From Truepera sp. (GTDB lineage Bacteria > Deinococcota > Deinococci > Deinococcales > Trueperaceae): 11,937 bases of DNA. The DNA lies in the NCBI GenBank assembly GCA_018333775.1, contig JAGXSO010000069.1:1-11937 (forward strand), in the 5' to 3' direction. The stretch's first letter is position 1, and the number at the start of each line of letters is the position of its first letter. Under the pieces are notes generated by a model. It did not search any database, was not told the DNA's origin, and worked only from the letters and a program-made list of their open reading frames with translations. The translations under genes were made by a program, and so were the position numbers. This document shows positions 1 to 6,817 of this stretch, one piece after another.

Positions 1-19
1 GCGCAGTCATCAGGATCAT
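1..19 (-). CDS. Possible start of a further leftward gene (partial)
   Basis: After the aminotransferase stop the minus strand has several in-line ATGs before the window ends. The best supported is the ATG at 19-17. A GGGAG Shine-Dalgarno-like motif (plus-strand 26-30) sits 6 nt upstream of it, and it would begin Met-Ile-Leu-Met-Thr-Ala. An alternative in another frame starts at 59 (Met-Leu-Gln-Gln-Arg-Ala...) and stays open to the edge. Too little sequence remains to identify a product. Its place directly behind a sugar aminotransferase would suit an acyl- or formyltransferase or another sugar-modifying gene, but that is a guess from context only. Confidence 0.3.
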
Positions 20-62
20 TGTTGGCTCCCGCGACGGCCATCGCACGTTGCTGGAGCATGCC

Positions 63-1271
63 TCACGCTTTGCGGTGTGTTCTAACTACGTCCAGTACGG
101 CGTCGATCACATCTTGCACATCGCTGTTGCTAAGGCGGGGATGAAGCGGCAACGAGATCATGCGGCTAAAGGCGTCCAGGGCTACCGGAAAGTCGCTGGG
201 CGTAAAGCCGTACTTGTGGGCGTAGAAGGACATCATGTGCAGCGGCGTGTAGTGGACGCTGATGCCGATGTTGCGCGCTGTTAGCTCCTCGATGAACTGA
301 TCGCGCGTGAGCGTGAGGCGCTCCGGCCTGAGGCGGAGGATGTAGAGGTGCCAACTGCTCACGGCATAAGAGCGCTCGGTGGGTGGTTCAAGCGCCGGCT
401 CGCTGCTAAAGGCGGCCTGATAGGCGGCCACGACCTCCCGGCGGCGCCGGTGAAAGCCTGCCAGCTTGCGGAGCTGGTGGATACCGAGCGAGGCTTGCAG
501 GTCGGTCATGTTGTACTTGAAACCGGGCATGACAATGTCGTAGCGCCATGAGCCGGCCTTATCAAAGCGTTTCCAGGCATCTTTGGACATGCCGTGCAGG
601 CCGATGACACGGGCCGCTTCGAGCAGCTCCGGGGCGCCGGTGAGCGCCCCGCCTTCGGCGGTAGTGAGGTTCTTGGTGGCGTAGAAGCTGAACGAGGCCA
701 GGTTCTGACGGCTGCCGACCATCGTCCCTTTGTACCAGGTGGGGGCGGCGTGGGCGGCATCTTCGATAATTGCCAGGCCATGCTCCTGAGCGATAGCGGA
801 AAGTTCGTCAAGCTCGGCGGGGTGACCGGCATAATGCACCGGGATCACCGCCTTGGTGCGCGGGCTGACGGCGCGGCGCACCGCCTCGGGGTCCATGCAC
901 AGAGTGTCGGAGAGGATATCGACCAGCACCGGCTTGGCCCCGACGTGCTCGACCACGTTGGCGGTGGAGGCAAAGGTCAGGCTCGGCACGATCACCTCGT
1001 CGCCCGGCCCGATGCCTAGCGCTACCAGCGCCACATGCAGCCCGGCGGTGCAGGAGTTGAGCATCACCGAGGTATTCCCTGGTGCCCCCACATACACGGC
1101 AAACTGCTCCTCAAAGGCCTTGGTCTTGGGGCCGGTGGTGATCCAGCTCGAGCGCAAGGTGTCGACTACTTCAGCAATCTCCTCCTCGCCGATAGCGGGG
1201 GGCGAGAAGGGAAGGAAGCTGTCGCGGGGCCGGTAAGGCTTCGCGGTGGCGTTGACAGGAGGGGTGGGCAT
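63..1271 (-). CDS. DegT/DnrJ/EryC1/StrS family PLP-dependent nucleotide-sugar aminotransferase
   Basis: This is a full-length 402-residue fold-type I aminotransferase of the family that transfers an amino group, normally from glutamate, to a keto-sugar nucleotide in the cytoplasm. Visible family landmarks are a PFSPPAIGEEEI opening (21-32), WITTGP (43-48), the cofactor-phosphate region NSCTAGLHVAL (72-82), GDEVIVPSLTF (90-100), EDAAHA with the PLP-ring aspartate at D171, and SFYATKNLTTAEGG with the predicted Schiff-base lysine at K200. The GFKYNMTDLQASLG segment is also typical. Length and motifs resemble ArnB- and PseC-like C4-aminotransferases, but the exact substrate (4-keto-arabinose, 4-keto-6-deoxy-HexNAc or 3-keto sugar) cannot be read from sequence. 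The start at 1271 gives the usual short N-terminal arm. It has no Shine-Dalgarno motif but a -10-like hexamer 8 nt upstream. It is divergent from the deacetylase, so it is transcribed separately from the main glycosyltransferase run. No 4,6-dehydratase to supply its substrate is in view. Confidence 0.93.
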   Translation of the reverse strand: MPTPPVNATAKPYRPRDSFLPFSPPAIGEEEIAEVVDTLRSSWITTGPKTKAFEEQFAVYVGAPGNTSVMLNSCTAGLHVALVALGIGPGDEVIVPSLTFASTANVVEHVGAKPVLVDILSDTLCMDPEAVRRAVSPRTKAVIPVHYAGHPAELDELSAIAQEHGLAIIEDAAHAAPTWYKGTMVGSRQNLASFSFYATKNLTTAEGGALTGAPELLEAARVIGLHGMSKDAWKRFDKAGSWRYDIVMPGFKYNMTDLQASLGIHQLRKLAGFHRRRREVVAAYQAAFSSEPALEPPTERSYAVSSWHLYILRLRPERLTLTRDQFIEELTARNIGISVHYTPLHMMSFYAHKYGFTPSDFPVALDAFSRMISLPLHPRLSNSDVQDVIDAVLDVVRTHRKA

Positions 1272-1279
1272 CAGGCCCC

Positions 1280-1285
1280 ATTATG
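1280..1285 (-). promoter_or_regulatory. Candidate -10 element for the aminotransferase (leaderless type)
   Basis: The minus strand reads CATAAT, five of six matches to TATAAT, ending 8 nt before the aminotransferase ATG. No Shine-Dalgarno sequence lies between them, so a transcript would start at or next to the AUG. No convincing -35 hexamer is seen at 16-18 nt. An 8-bp palindrome, TGTTAACA (1310-1317), lies between this element and the divergent one and could be an operator or the -35 of the opposite promoter. Assigned by eye. Confidence 0.35.
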
Positions 1286-1332
1286 CGCCAAAGGCTGTGG
1301 CAGGGTTGGTGTTAACATCACGCCTGGGGCTT

Positions 1333-1338
1333 TATCAT
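1333..1338 (+). promoter_or_regulatory. Candidate -10 element for the deacetylase (leaderless type)
   Basis: The plus strand reads TATCAT, a TANNNT hexamer ending 6 nt before the preferred ATG at 1345. A TTAACA hexamer (1312-1317) lies 15 nt upstream and could serve as a weak -35. There is no Shine-Dalgarno motif before the ATG, which fits a leaderless mRNA. With the facing element at 1280-1285 this makes a compact divergent promoter region of 73 bp. Confidence 0.38.
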
Positions 1339-1344
1339 GGCGGC

Positions 1345-2325
1345 ATGATTACCACGCCCCGCCGCGGAGCGCTCGTCATCTCGCTCGACTTTGAACTCGA
1401 CTGGGGTGTAAGAGATACGCTCTCGCTTAACGGCGGCTACCGCGAGAACCTGCTAGGCGCCCGTGAGGTCGTCCCCAAGCTGTTAGCGCTCTTTGACCGC
1501 TATGAGATTGCGGCGACCTGGGCCACGGTCGGCTTCCTGTTCGCCTCTAGCCGAGAGGGGTTGCTAGCTGCTAGCCCCGCGGTCAAGCCGCAGTACCACG
1601 ACGTTAGGCTCGACCCTTACCGGGCGGAGATCGGCGACGATGAGCAGAGCGACCCGCTCCATTACGCGGCCAGTCTAGTCGAGCTGATTGCCGCGCAGCC
1701 GCGCCAGGAGCTGGCGACGCACACCTTCTCGCACTACTACTGCCTAGAGCCCGGCCAGACCAAGGAGGCGTTCCAGGCCGATCTGGAGGCCGCCGTCAAG
1801 ATCGCGGCGGCACGCGGTGTGAGGCTGCGCTCGATCGTCTTCCCGCGCAATCAGCTTAACCCGGACTATCTCGAGGTGCTTAAGGCGTCGGGCATCGATT
1901 GCTATCGCGGCACCGAACCGGGCCGGCTCTATCGCCCGGCGGCGGGGGCCGAGCAGTCGCTGCCGCGCCGGGCGCTGCGGCTGCTTGATAGCTACCTAAA
2001 TCTGACTGGCCCTAACCTGGTGCGCTGGGAGGCGGTGCGTCAGGATAACGGCCTGTGCAATGTGGCCTCGAGCCGCTTCTTGCGCCCCTATCGCCGCAGG
2101 CTCGAGCCCCTCCGCTGGCGCCGCGTGGTTAAGGCGCTAGAGGCCGCTGCCAAGGAGGGGGCGATCTATCACCTGTGGTGGCATCCACACAACTTCGGCG
2201 CCCAACAGGAGGCCAACTTGGCGTTTTTGGAGCGCGTCCTGAAAGTCTTTGTCGACTTGCGGGAGCGCTACGGGATGGAGTCCTTAAACATGGCCGAGGT
2301 CTGCGACCGGGTCAGCGCCTGTTGA
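1345..2325 (+). CDS. NodB-homology polysaccharide deacetylase
   Basis: This is a 326-residue carbohydrate deacetylase of the NodB/CE4-like fold, expected to remove N- or O-acetyl groups from a glycan or glycan precursor using a divalent metal. The first motif is SLDFELDWG (13-21) with the catalytic/metal aspartates among D15 and D19. The second is THTFSH (125-130), the H-x-x-x-H metal pair H126/H130. FPRNQ (166-170) stands where the RxPY motif usually lies. HLWWHPHNF (276-284) near the C-terminus supplies the late conserved histidines H280 and H282. No signal peptide or membrane segment is seen, so it probably acts in the cytoplasm. The frame is open to 1246, but the ATG at 1345 was chosen because it sits just before the conserved core and 6 nt after a TATCAT element; the upstream extension has no family resemblance. 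It is the only gene on the plus strand, and its last 58 bp overlap the end of the convergent glycosyltransferase. Confidence 0.88.
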   Translation: MITTPRRGALVISLDFELDWGVRDTLSLNGGYRENLLGAREVVPKLLALFDRYEIAATWATVGFLFASSREGLLAASPAVKPQYHDVRLDPYRAEIGDDEQSDPLHYAASLVELIAAQPRQELATHTFSHYYCLEPGQTKEAFQADLEAAVKIAAARGVRLRSIVFPRNQLNPDYLEVLKASGIDCYRGTEPGRLYRPAAGAEQSLPRRALRLLDSYLNLTGPNLVRWEAVRQDNGLCNVASSRFLRPYRRRLEPLRWRRVVKALEAAAKEGAIYHLWWHPHNFGAQQEANLAFLERVLKVFVDLRERYGMESLNMAEVCDRVSAC

Positions 2326-3437
2326 TAGAGCACCTCGTGCGCCGCTAGCAGCGGTTTGAGATCGTACCTGGCCACGCGCACCTTGGCCCGCTCGGCCAGG
2401 GCGCCGGCCTCATGGGGGTTGGCAATAATCCAGGCCATCGCTCTGGCCAGTTCGTCAACATCACCGACCGGGTGCAGCAGCCCACAGCTCTCAGCTAGCA
2501 GCTCGCTGACGCCGCGAATGGGGGTAGCAATAACCGGCGTGCCCATGGCCATCGCCTCCATGATCGAGCGCGGCAGCCCTTCGCGCTCGGACGGCAGGAG
2601 CAAAGCGCTAGCGGCTCTCAGCAGCACCGGGATGTCGTGGCGGTAGCCCAGGAAGTGTACGCGCTCGGCGATGCCAAGCTCGCTAGCTAACTGCTTGGTG
2701 GCTTCCAACAGGGGACCTACTCCGGCGAACGCCAGTGCGGCCCGTGGGTGCGGTAGCTTGGCTAAGGCCCGCAGCGCGTCGCGGTGCCGCTTGCCGGGGT
2801 TAAACTCGGCGACCAGCAAAAACAGAGGGTCTTCACCTCTCAGCCCGAGCGAAGCGCGAACGGCCTCGACCTCCTCAGCTGTGACCTGCGCGGCGCTGTA
2901 AGCCGCAGTGTCCACGCCGATACCGGGCAGATAATGGAGCTGCCCCTCCGGGACGAGCCGGTAGCGCTTGGCAGCCGCCTCATCCTCACGGTTGATGACG
3001 ATCAGATGGTCGGTCCAGCGTCCGGCCAGCCTCTCCAGCGTCAGGAAAAGGGCATTTTTCAGCAGGTGGTTCCCTTTAAAGAAGTGAAAGCCGTGAGCGG
3101 TGTAAAAGACTTGGGGGTGCTCGAGGCGGCGCAGCGCAAAGCGCGTGACAAAGGCGGCGACCGGGTCGTGGACGTGCACAATGTCGTAACCCTGGCGCGC
3201 TATTAGCTCATGGATGGTTTGCGGCGCTTCCAGCAGGTTCTGGGGTTTTAGCGGGTTGCGCGACCAGGCGACATCCCAGACGTTATCAAAGGTGTTAAGG
3301 CAGCGCTCGCAGCCTGAACCGTCGCGCGTCAGCGCGTCCACGCGCCAGCCCAGCCGGCGGAAGTGTTCGGCATAGGGCAGCAAGAAGGCAGTCAGCGTCG
3401 AGGGGACGCTGCTGACCATAAGGAGCTTAAGCAACAT
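2268..3437 (-). CDS. GT4 family glycosyltransferase (EpsD/CapM-like)
   Basis: This 389-residue retaining GT-B glycosyltransferase adds a sugar from a nucleotide donor to a lipid-linked acceptor at the inner face of the membrane. The N-terminal half carries DIVHVHDPVAA (85-95) and YTAHGFHFFKG (112-122), typical of the EpsD/CapM-like group. The C-terminal donor domain has AEFNPGKRH (210-218) with the phosphate-contacting K216, and the E-x7-E motif EGLPRSIME (E286 and E294). It ends with the family-typical YDLKPLLAAHEVLYQ, then about 15 extra residues that read into the convergent deacetylase. The ATG overlaps the upstream epimerase stop by one base (TGATG), indicating translational coupling. 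An alternative start at M7 (3419) would give a more usual N-terminus but loses the coupling. Donor and linkage cannot be assigned; a HexNAc donor is plausible because of the adjacent epimerase. Confidence 0.9.
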   Translation of the reverse strand: MLLKLLMVSSVPSTLTAFLLPYAEHFRRLGWRVDALTRDGSGCERCLNTFDNVWDVAWSRNPLKPQNLLEAPQTIHELIARQGYDIVHVHDPVAAFVTRFALRRLEHPQVFYTAHGFHFFKGNHLLKNALFLTLERLAGRWTDHLIVINREDEAAAKRYRLVPEGQLHYLPGIGVDTAAYSAAQVTAEEVEAVRASLGLRGEDPLFLLVAEFNPGKRHRDALRALAKLPHPRAALAFAGVGPLLEATKQLASELGIAERVHFLGYRHDIPVLLRAASALLLPSEREGLPRSIMEAMAMGTPVIATPIRGVSELLAESCGLLHPVGDVDELARAMAWIIANPHEAGALAERAKVRVARYDLKPLLAAHEVLYQQALTRSQTSAMFKDSIP

Positions 3438-4492
3438 CAGCCTCGCGTCTGAGCAACATACCAGGCGAGTGTCTTATGCAGCCCCTCGGCTACGCTCACG
3501 CTGGGCCGGTAACCCAGCAGCCGCGCCGCCTTGCCGATGTCGGCCTGGGAGTGCCGCACGTCGCCGGGGCGGAAGGGGCCATACTCGGCGGGCCTCTCCT
3601 TGAGCTGGGCGAAGGCCGGATCCAGCGCAGCCAGGCCGTCCCGGATCAGGGTGTACAGCACGTTGAGAGTGGTGCAGCCGCCGTTGCCGATGTTATAGAC
3701 CGTGCCCAGCGCGGCAGGCTCCTGGGTAGTGGCGGCCAACAGGTTGGCCTGCACCACATTGTCGATATGGCAAAAATCGCGCGTGGTTTCGCCGTCGCCG
3801 AAGATAATGCAGCGCTCGCCGTTAAGCAGACTGGCGATCCACTTAGGGATCACCGCCGCGTAGGCGCCGTTCGGGTCTTGCCGCCGCCCAAAGATATTAA
3901 AATAGCGCAGCCCCACCGTCTCCAGGCCATAGAGCCGCCCATAAAGCTCGGCATACAGCTCGTTGATGGTCTTGGTCAGCGCATAAGGCGAGAGCGGTTT
4001 GCCAATCACCTCCTCACGCTTGACCTCCGCCGGGTCGTCGCCGTAGCTGGCGCTAGTGGCAGCGTAGACCAGGCGCTTGACCCCGGCCTCCCGCGCCGCA
4101 GTGAGCAGGTTCATAAAGCCCTCGACGTTGACCTGGTGGGCCGTTAAGGGGTCCTCCAGCGAAGCCGGCACCGACACGAAAGCGGCGTGGTGCAAGACGA
4201 CCAAGGCTTCGCCCGACAATTCCACGCCCCGTAGCGCGGTGCGGCAGGCCGCGAGGTCGGTAATATCCCCCTCGAGAAAGGTGAAGTTCTCCCAGTTGCT
4301 GCCAACCGCCGCGCAAACGTCCTCCAGGTTGTGCCGGAAGCCGGTGGCAAAGTTATCCAACCCTACCACCTTTTGATTGAGTGCCAGGAGCTGCTGAAGC
4401 AGGCTCGAGCCGATGAAGCCGGCCACGCCGGTGATAAGCCAGCGCTTAGGGTAGCGTCTTAGATGGTCAAGCATCTGTGCGTATGGATCCAT
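3437..4492 (-). CDS. UDP-N-acetylhexosamine C4-epimerase, WbpP/TviC type (extended SDR)
   Basis: This 351-residue extended short-chain dehydrogenase/reductase should interconvert UDP-GlcNAc and UDP-GalNAc, or the corresponding uronic acids, with bound NAD. It has TGVAGFIG (21-28) for NAD binding and GLDNFATGFRHNL (44-56), a WbpP/TviC signature. The catalytic centre is T146 in the position of the catalytic Ser/Thr, plus Y170 and K174 in SPYALTK. FNIFGRRQDPNGAYAAVIPKW and GDGETTRDFCHIDN are near-identical to that family as I know it. The start at 4492 reproduces the family's N-terminal arm; no Shine-Dalgarno motif precedes it, but a TAGACT hexamer lies 6 nt upstream. Residues 92-97 (LSGEAL) are six more than WbpP/TviC have between GVD and YVLHQAA, and these residues are encoded by a 19-bp repeat also found just upstream of the gene. 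Whether it acts on the neutral sugar, the uronic acid or both is not resolvable here. Confidence 0.92.
   Translation of the reverse strand: MDPYAQMLDHLRRYPKRWLITGVAGFIGSSLLQQLLALNQKVVGLDNFATGFRHNLEDVCAAVGSNWENFTFLEGDITDLAACRTALRGVELSGEALVVLHHAAFVSVPASLEDPLTAHQVNVEGFMNLLTAAREAGVKRLVYAATSASYGDDPAEVKREEVIGKPLSPYALTKTINELYAELYGRLYGLETVGLRYFNIFGRRQDPNGAYAAVIPKWIASLLNGERCIIFGDGETTRDFCHIDNVVQANLLAATTQEPAALGTVYNIGNGGCTTLNVLYTLIRDGLAALDPAFAQLKERPAEYGPFRPGDVRHSQADIGKAARLLGYRPSVSVAEGLHKTLAWYVAQTRG
4203..4221. repeat. 19-bp direct repeat, copy A (inside the epimerase gene)
   Basis: On the plus strand this reads AAGGCTTCGCCCGACAATT and is identical to 4513-4531, 310 bp away in the same orientation. Flanking bases differ at once on both sides. 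In the epimerase frame it encodes Leu-Ser-Gly-Glu-Ala-Leu, the six residues by which this protein exceeds its relatives, so it looks like an 18-bp in-frame insertion. It contains only a 3-bp self-complementary core (GGC-TTC-GCC). Confidence 0.85.
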
Positions 4493-4498
4493 AAGTTA

Positions 4499-4504
4499 AG
4501 TCTA
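4499..4504 (-). promoter_or_regulatory. Candidate internal -10 element before the epimerase
   Basis: The minus strand reads TAGACT, a TANNNT hexamer ending 6 nt before the epimerase ATG. There is no Shine-Dalgarno motif, the same arrangement as at the divergent promoters. A TTGTCG hexamer lying inside repeat copy B is 19 nt upstream and could act as a poor -35. If real, the epimerase and the following GT4 could be transcribed apart from the upstream glycosyltransferases. The match is weak. Confidence 0.27.
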
Positions 4505-4512
4505 AAGGTTTT

Positions 4513-4531
4513 AAGGCTTCGCCCGACAATT
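4513..4531. repeat. 19-bp direct repeat, copy B (intergenic, upstream of the epimerase)
   Basis: This copy is identical to 4203-4221. It occupies half of the 37-bp gap between the GT4 stop codon and the epimerase start. Its first two bases on the minus strand also supply the AA of the GT4 TAA stop. The gap is the only sizeable break in an otherwise overlapping run of genes, consistent with a small insertion or duplication here. Confidence 0.85.
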
Positions 4532-5681
4532 ACGAACGCCTTGCAGTGATTGGCCCCTGCCCCCTTGAGCCACGATAGCGCGACAGCAGCTCCTGATAAA
4601 GAGTCTCCCAGGTATCGACCACGCGCTCTAAGTCGTAGTGCTGCCGTACGTAGTCGCGCCCGGCCTCGCCCATCCGCTGCCGCGCTTGGTTCGGCATGGC
4701 CATGAGCCGCTGCATAGCGGCAGCGAGCGCTGCCGGGTCGCCGGGCGGCACCAGCCAGCCTGACTCGCCATCACACACAATTTCGCGGTTCCCGCCTACG
4801 TCGGTCGCCACGATCGGGAGGCGGCTGGCGGCAGCTTCGAGCAGCACCATCGGCAGCCCCTCCCAGGCTGAGGACATGAGGTAGGCGTCGGCGGCCTGCA
4901 TCAGCGCGGGGACATCGTTACGCGCCCCCAAGAAGGTGACCTGTTCGGCCAGGGATAGTTGCGCGCTGAGCGCCTCGAGATCGGCCCGCAGCGGCCCCTC
5001 GCTGACGATGAGGAGCCGGATCTCAGGATACTCCGCCAGCGTTGCAGCCAAGGCGCGCAGCATGGTGGGGTAGTCCTTTTGCACAGTGAGCCGGCCTACC
5101 GCCAGCCAGACGAACTGGTCTGAGAGGCCGAGAGCTTGCCTTAGCGAGTAGCGCGAGGCCGTTGCCTGCGCCAAGGGGGTAAGCTCGAGCCCGTTGGGCA
5201 CGTAGCGGATCTTGGCGGCAGGAACCGCTCCGACCTGCACGTAGCGGTCAACAGCGGCCTGGCTGACATTGGTGGTGATGGTCGCCAGCGGATCGGTAAG
5301 CCGATAAGCCTGCTCGCGCCAGCGTCCGCCCTCATCGATATTGTGCGCAGTTGAAATCTGCACCGGGACGCGCACCAGCAGTCGCACCAGGCGCCCCAGC
5401 AGATTGGCGTGGATCATATGGCTGTGCAAAACCTCAGGCCGCCAGGCCCGCAAGATAGCGGCGAGGCGCCACAGGGCGCGGGGGTCGGGGGCACCCGACC
5501 TCATGTTGAGGCTGTGCAGCGGGATGCCGAGTTCGGCCAGCTCCGACTCGAACGCCTCGGGCACCACCATGCTGATTACCTGCACCTCATGGCCGCGCCG
5601 CTGGAGGGTGCGAGCCAGCAAGAAGACCTGGATCTCAGCGCCGCCGCGCATCAGGGAGGTCGATAGCAGGGCGATCTTCAT
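4530..5681 (-). CDS. GT4 family glycosyltransferase
   Basis: This 383-residue GT-B enzyme is predicted to extend a lipid-linked glycan in the cytoplasm. The N-terminal domain has the acceptor-side loop MRGGAEIQV (11-19) and HSHMIHANLLGRL (86-98). The donor domain has VPNGLE (161-166), VGRLTVQKDYPTM (195-207) with phosphate-contacting K202, and the E-x7-E motif EGLPMVLLE (E274 and E282). VATDVGGNREIV follows, typical of the GT4/DUF1972-free class that works on undecaprenyl-linked sugars. The ATG overlaps the upstream glycosyltransferase stop by 4 nt (ATGA), so translation is probably coupled. The basic tail after YQELLSRYRG is not conserved in the family, and its stop codon lies at the edge of the 19-bp repeat, so the C-terminus may have been altered there. 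Donor and linkage cannot be assigned. Confidence 0.9.
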   Translation of the reverse strand: MKIALLSTSLMRGGAEIQVFLLARTLQRRGHEVQVISMVVPEAFESELAELGIPLHSLNMRSGAPDPRALWRLAAILRAWRPEVLHSHMIHANLLGRLVRLLVRVPVQISTAHNIDEGGRWREQAYRLTDPLATITTNVSQAAVDRYVQVGAVPAAKIRYVPNGLELTPLAQATASRYSLRQALGLSDQFVWLAVGRLTVQKDYPTMLRALAATLAEYPEIRLLIVSEGPLRADLEALSAQLSLAEQVTFLGARNDVPALMQAADAYLMSSAWEGLPMVLLEAAASRLPIVATDVGGNREIVCDGESGWLVPPGDPAALAAAMQRLMAMPNQARQRMGEAGRDYVRQHYDLERVVDTWETLYQELLSRYRGSRGQGPITARRS

Positions 5682-6817
5682 GAGACGGTGAGGGGCTCCG
5701 GCAGCTTGACACCGAGCGCAGCTAGATAATGGCGGGTGGCGGCCTCCAGCGTGAACTGTTTAAGCCAAGCGGCCGGTGCCTTGGGCGCTGGGCCGACCAG
5801 GGTTTCGGCCATCGCTGTAGCGAGCGCGGCACTATCCCGGATCGGCACCAAGTGGCCGAACTTCCCATTCTGGAGGATCTCCCTAGGTCCGCTAGGGCAA
5901 TCGGTGGACACCACCGGCGTGCCGACGGCGAGAGCCTCGATCAGCACGGTGGGTAAGCCTTCCCAAGCCGAGGAGAGGACGAAGGCGGCACTGTGGGCCA
6001 GGTACGTATAAGGGTTGTCGACAAATCCCGGCAGGCTAATATCTTCTGTCAGGCTAAGCTCGAGCATAAGGCGCTCAAGGGCCGGGCGCTCATCGCCTTC
6101 GCCAAGTATGATAAGCTTGGCGCGCCGCTCCCTCCTAAGCAGGGCAAAAGCCCTAATCAGGTTGCCAAAGTCCTTCTGCTGATGGAGCCTGCCGATACCG
6201 AGGATAACGGGAGGCTCGCCAGGGGCAAACCAGGGATGGCGCAGCGGCTCACGGGCTCGTTTGTGCAGCTCTTCGCCGATTACTGGATTGTAGATGACCA
6301 TAATCCGGTGGCGCGGTATGTTGCAGACCCTAGCTAGGCTGTCAGCTACGCCCTCAGATACGGCTACTATCCCATCGGCCCAGGTGTAGGTATGGCGCAT
6401 CAGGCGCTGAAAGACCATTCCCTCTTTGTCCATCAGCTTGCCGGGAAATAGCTCGTTGTGCTCGCTGACGACGACTCGCGTTGAGGTTCTGGATAGCTTC
6501 TTGGCAGCCAGGGCGGCCATATTGGCGTGGTTAAGGGCGCTTAGCAGCGCCTGAGGCTGCCGCTGACGCAGATAGCTAGCAAGCCTTGGAATGCTGGCCA
6601 GAGTTCGCTTAGAGGCCAGATCGATAATGTTTACCCCGGTGGGCAATTGCTGCAAATAAGGCCCTTCGACTTTGGCCAACACCAGATCTACCGCCAGGCC
6701 GTGCTGTAAGATGCCGCGGGCCAAATTGAGCATGACGCGTTCGGCGCCGCCACCACTTAGCGAAGGCATGAACAGGGCTAGGGGGGGTGCCTGGTCGCTA
6801 TTAAGATACAATTTCAA
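5678..6817 (-). CDS. GT4 family glycosyltransferase (TTG start)
   Basis: This 379-residue retaining GT-B glycosyltransferase carries FMPSLSGGGAERVMLNLA (16-33), the acceptor-domain glycine loop. It also has VSEHNELF (117-124), VIYNPV (174-179), and GIGRLHQQKDF (207-217) with K215. The E-x7-E motif EGLPTVLIE (E286 and E294) is followed by VGTPVVSTDCPSGPREIL. The last segment is characteristic of the group containing AmsD/PglA-like and many capsule-repeat-unit transferases. The start is a TTG at 6817, chosen because a GGAGG Shine-Dalgarno sequence lies 7 nt upstream. The first ATG (M17, 6769) would begin inside the first beta strand and remove conserved sequence. It overlaps the upstream gene by 17 nt and the downstream one by 4 nt, in the middle of the coupled run. 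It shares SSAWEGLP with the next glycosyltransferase, so the two may be related duplicates. Confidence 0.9.
   Translation of the reverse strand: MKLYLNSDQAPPLALFMPSLSGGGAERVMLNLARGILQHGLAVDLVLAKVEGPYLQQLPTGVNIIDLASKRTLASIPRLASYLRQRQPQALLSALNHANMAALAAKKLSRTSTRVVVSEHNELFPGKLMDKEGMVFQRLMRHTYTWADGIVAVSEGVADSLARVCNIPRHRIMVIYNPVIGEELHKRAREPLRHPWFAPGEPPVILGIGRLHQQKDFGNLIRAFALLRRERRAKLIILGEGDERPALERLMLELSLTEDISLPGFVDNPYTYLAHSAAFVLSSAWEGLPTVLIEALAVGTPVVSTDCPSGPREILQNGKFGHLVPIRDSAALATAMAETLVGPAPKAPAAWLKQFTLEAATRHYLAALGVKLPEPLTVS

Noticed and set aside
594..1236. Long plus-strand open frames antisense to the aminotransferase
   Set aside because: They mirror a GC-rich coding gene, show no recognisable domain, and disappear when the well-supported minus-strand aminotransferase is accepted.
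1235..1245. Possible third partial copy of the 19-bp repeat (shares TAAGGCTTCGC near the aminotransferase N-terminus)
   Set aside because: Only about 11 bases match, inside a normally encoded and variable N-terminal arm. A match of that length is expected by chance in a window of this size and composition.
1246..1344. N-terminal extension of the deacetylase frame upstream of 1345
   Set aside because: The extra 33 codons would overlap the divergent aminotransferase start and have no family resemblance. The -10-like hexamer placed 6 nt before 1345 and the conserved core starting there favour the shorter protein.
3476..4147. 223-codon plus-strand frame opposite the epimerase
   Set aside because: It is a codon-bias shadow of the epimerase. 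Its translation is low in complexity of motif and matches nothing, while the minus strand encodes a textbook SDR enzyme.
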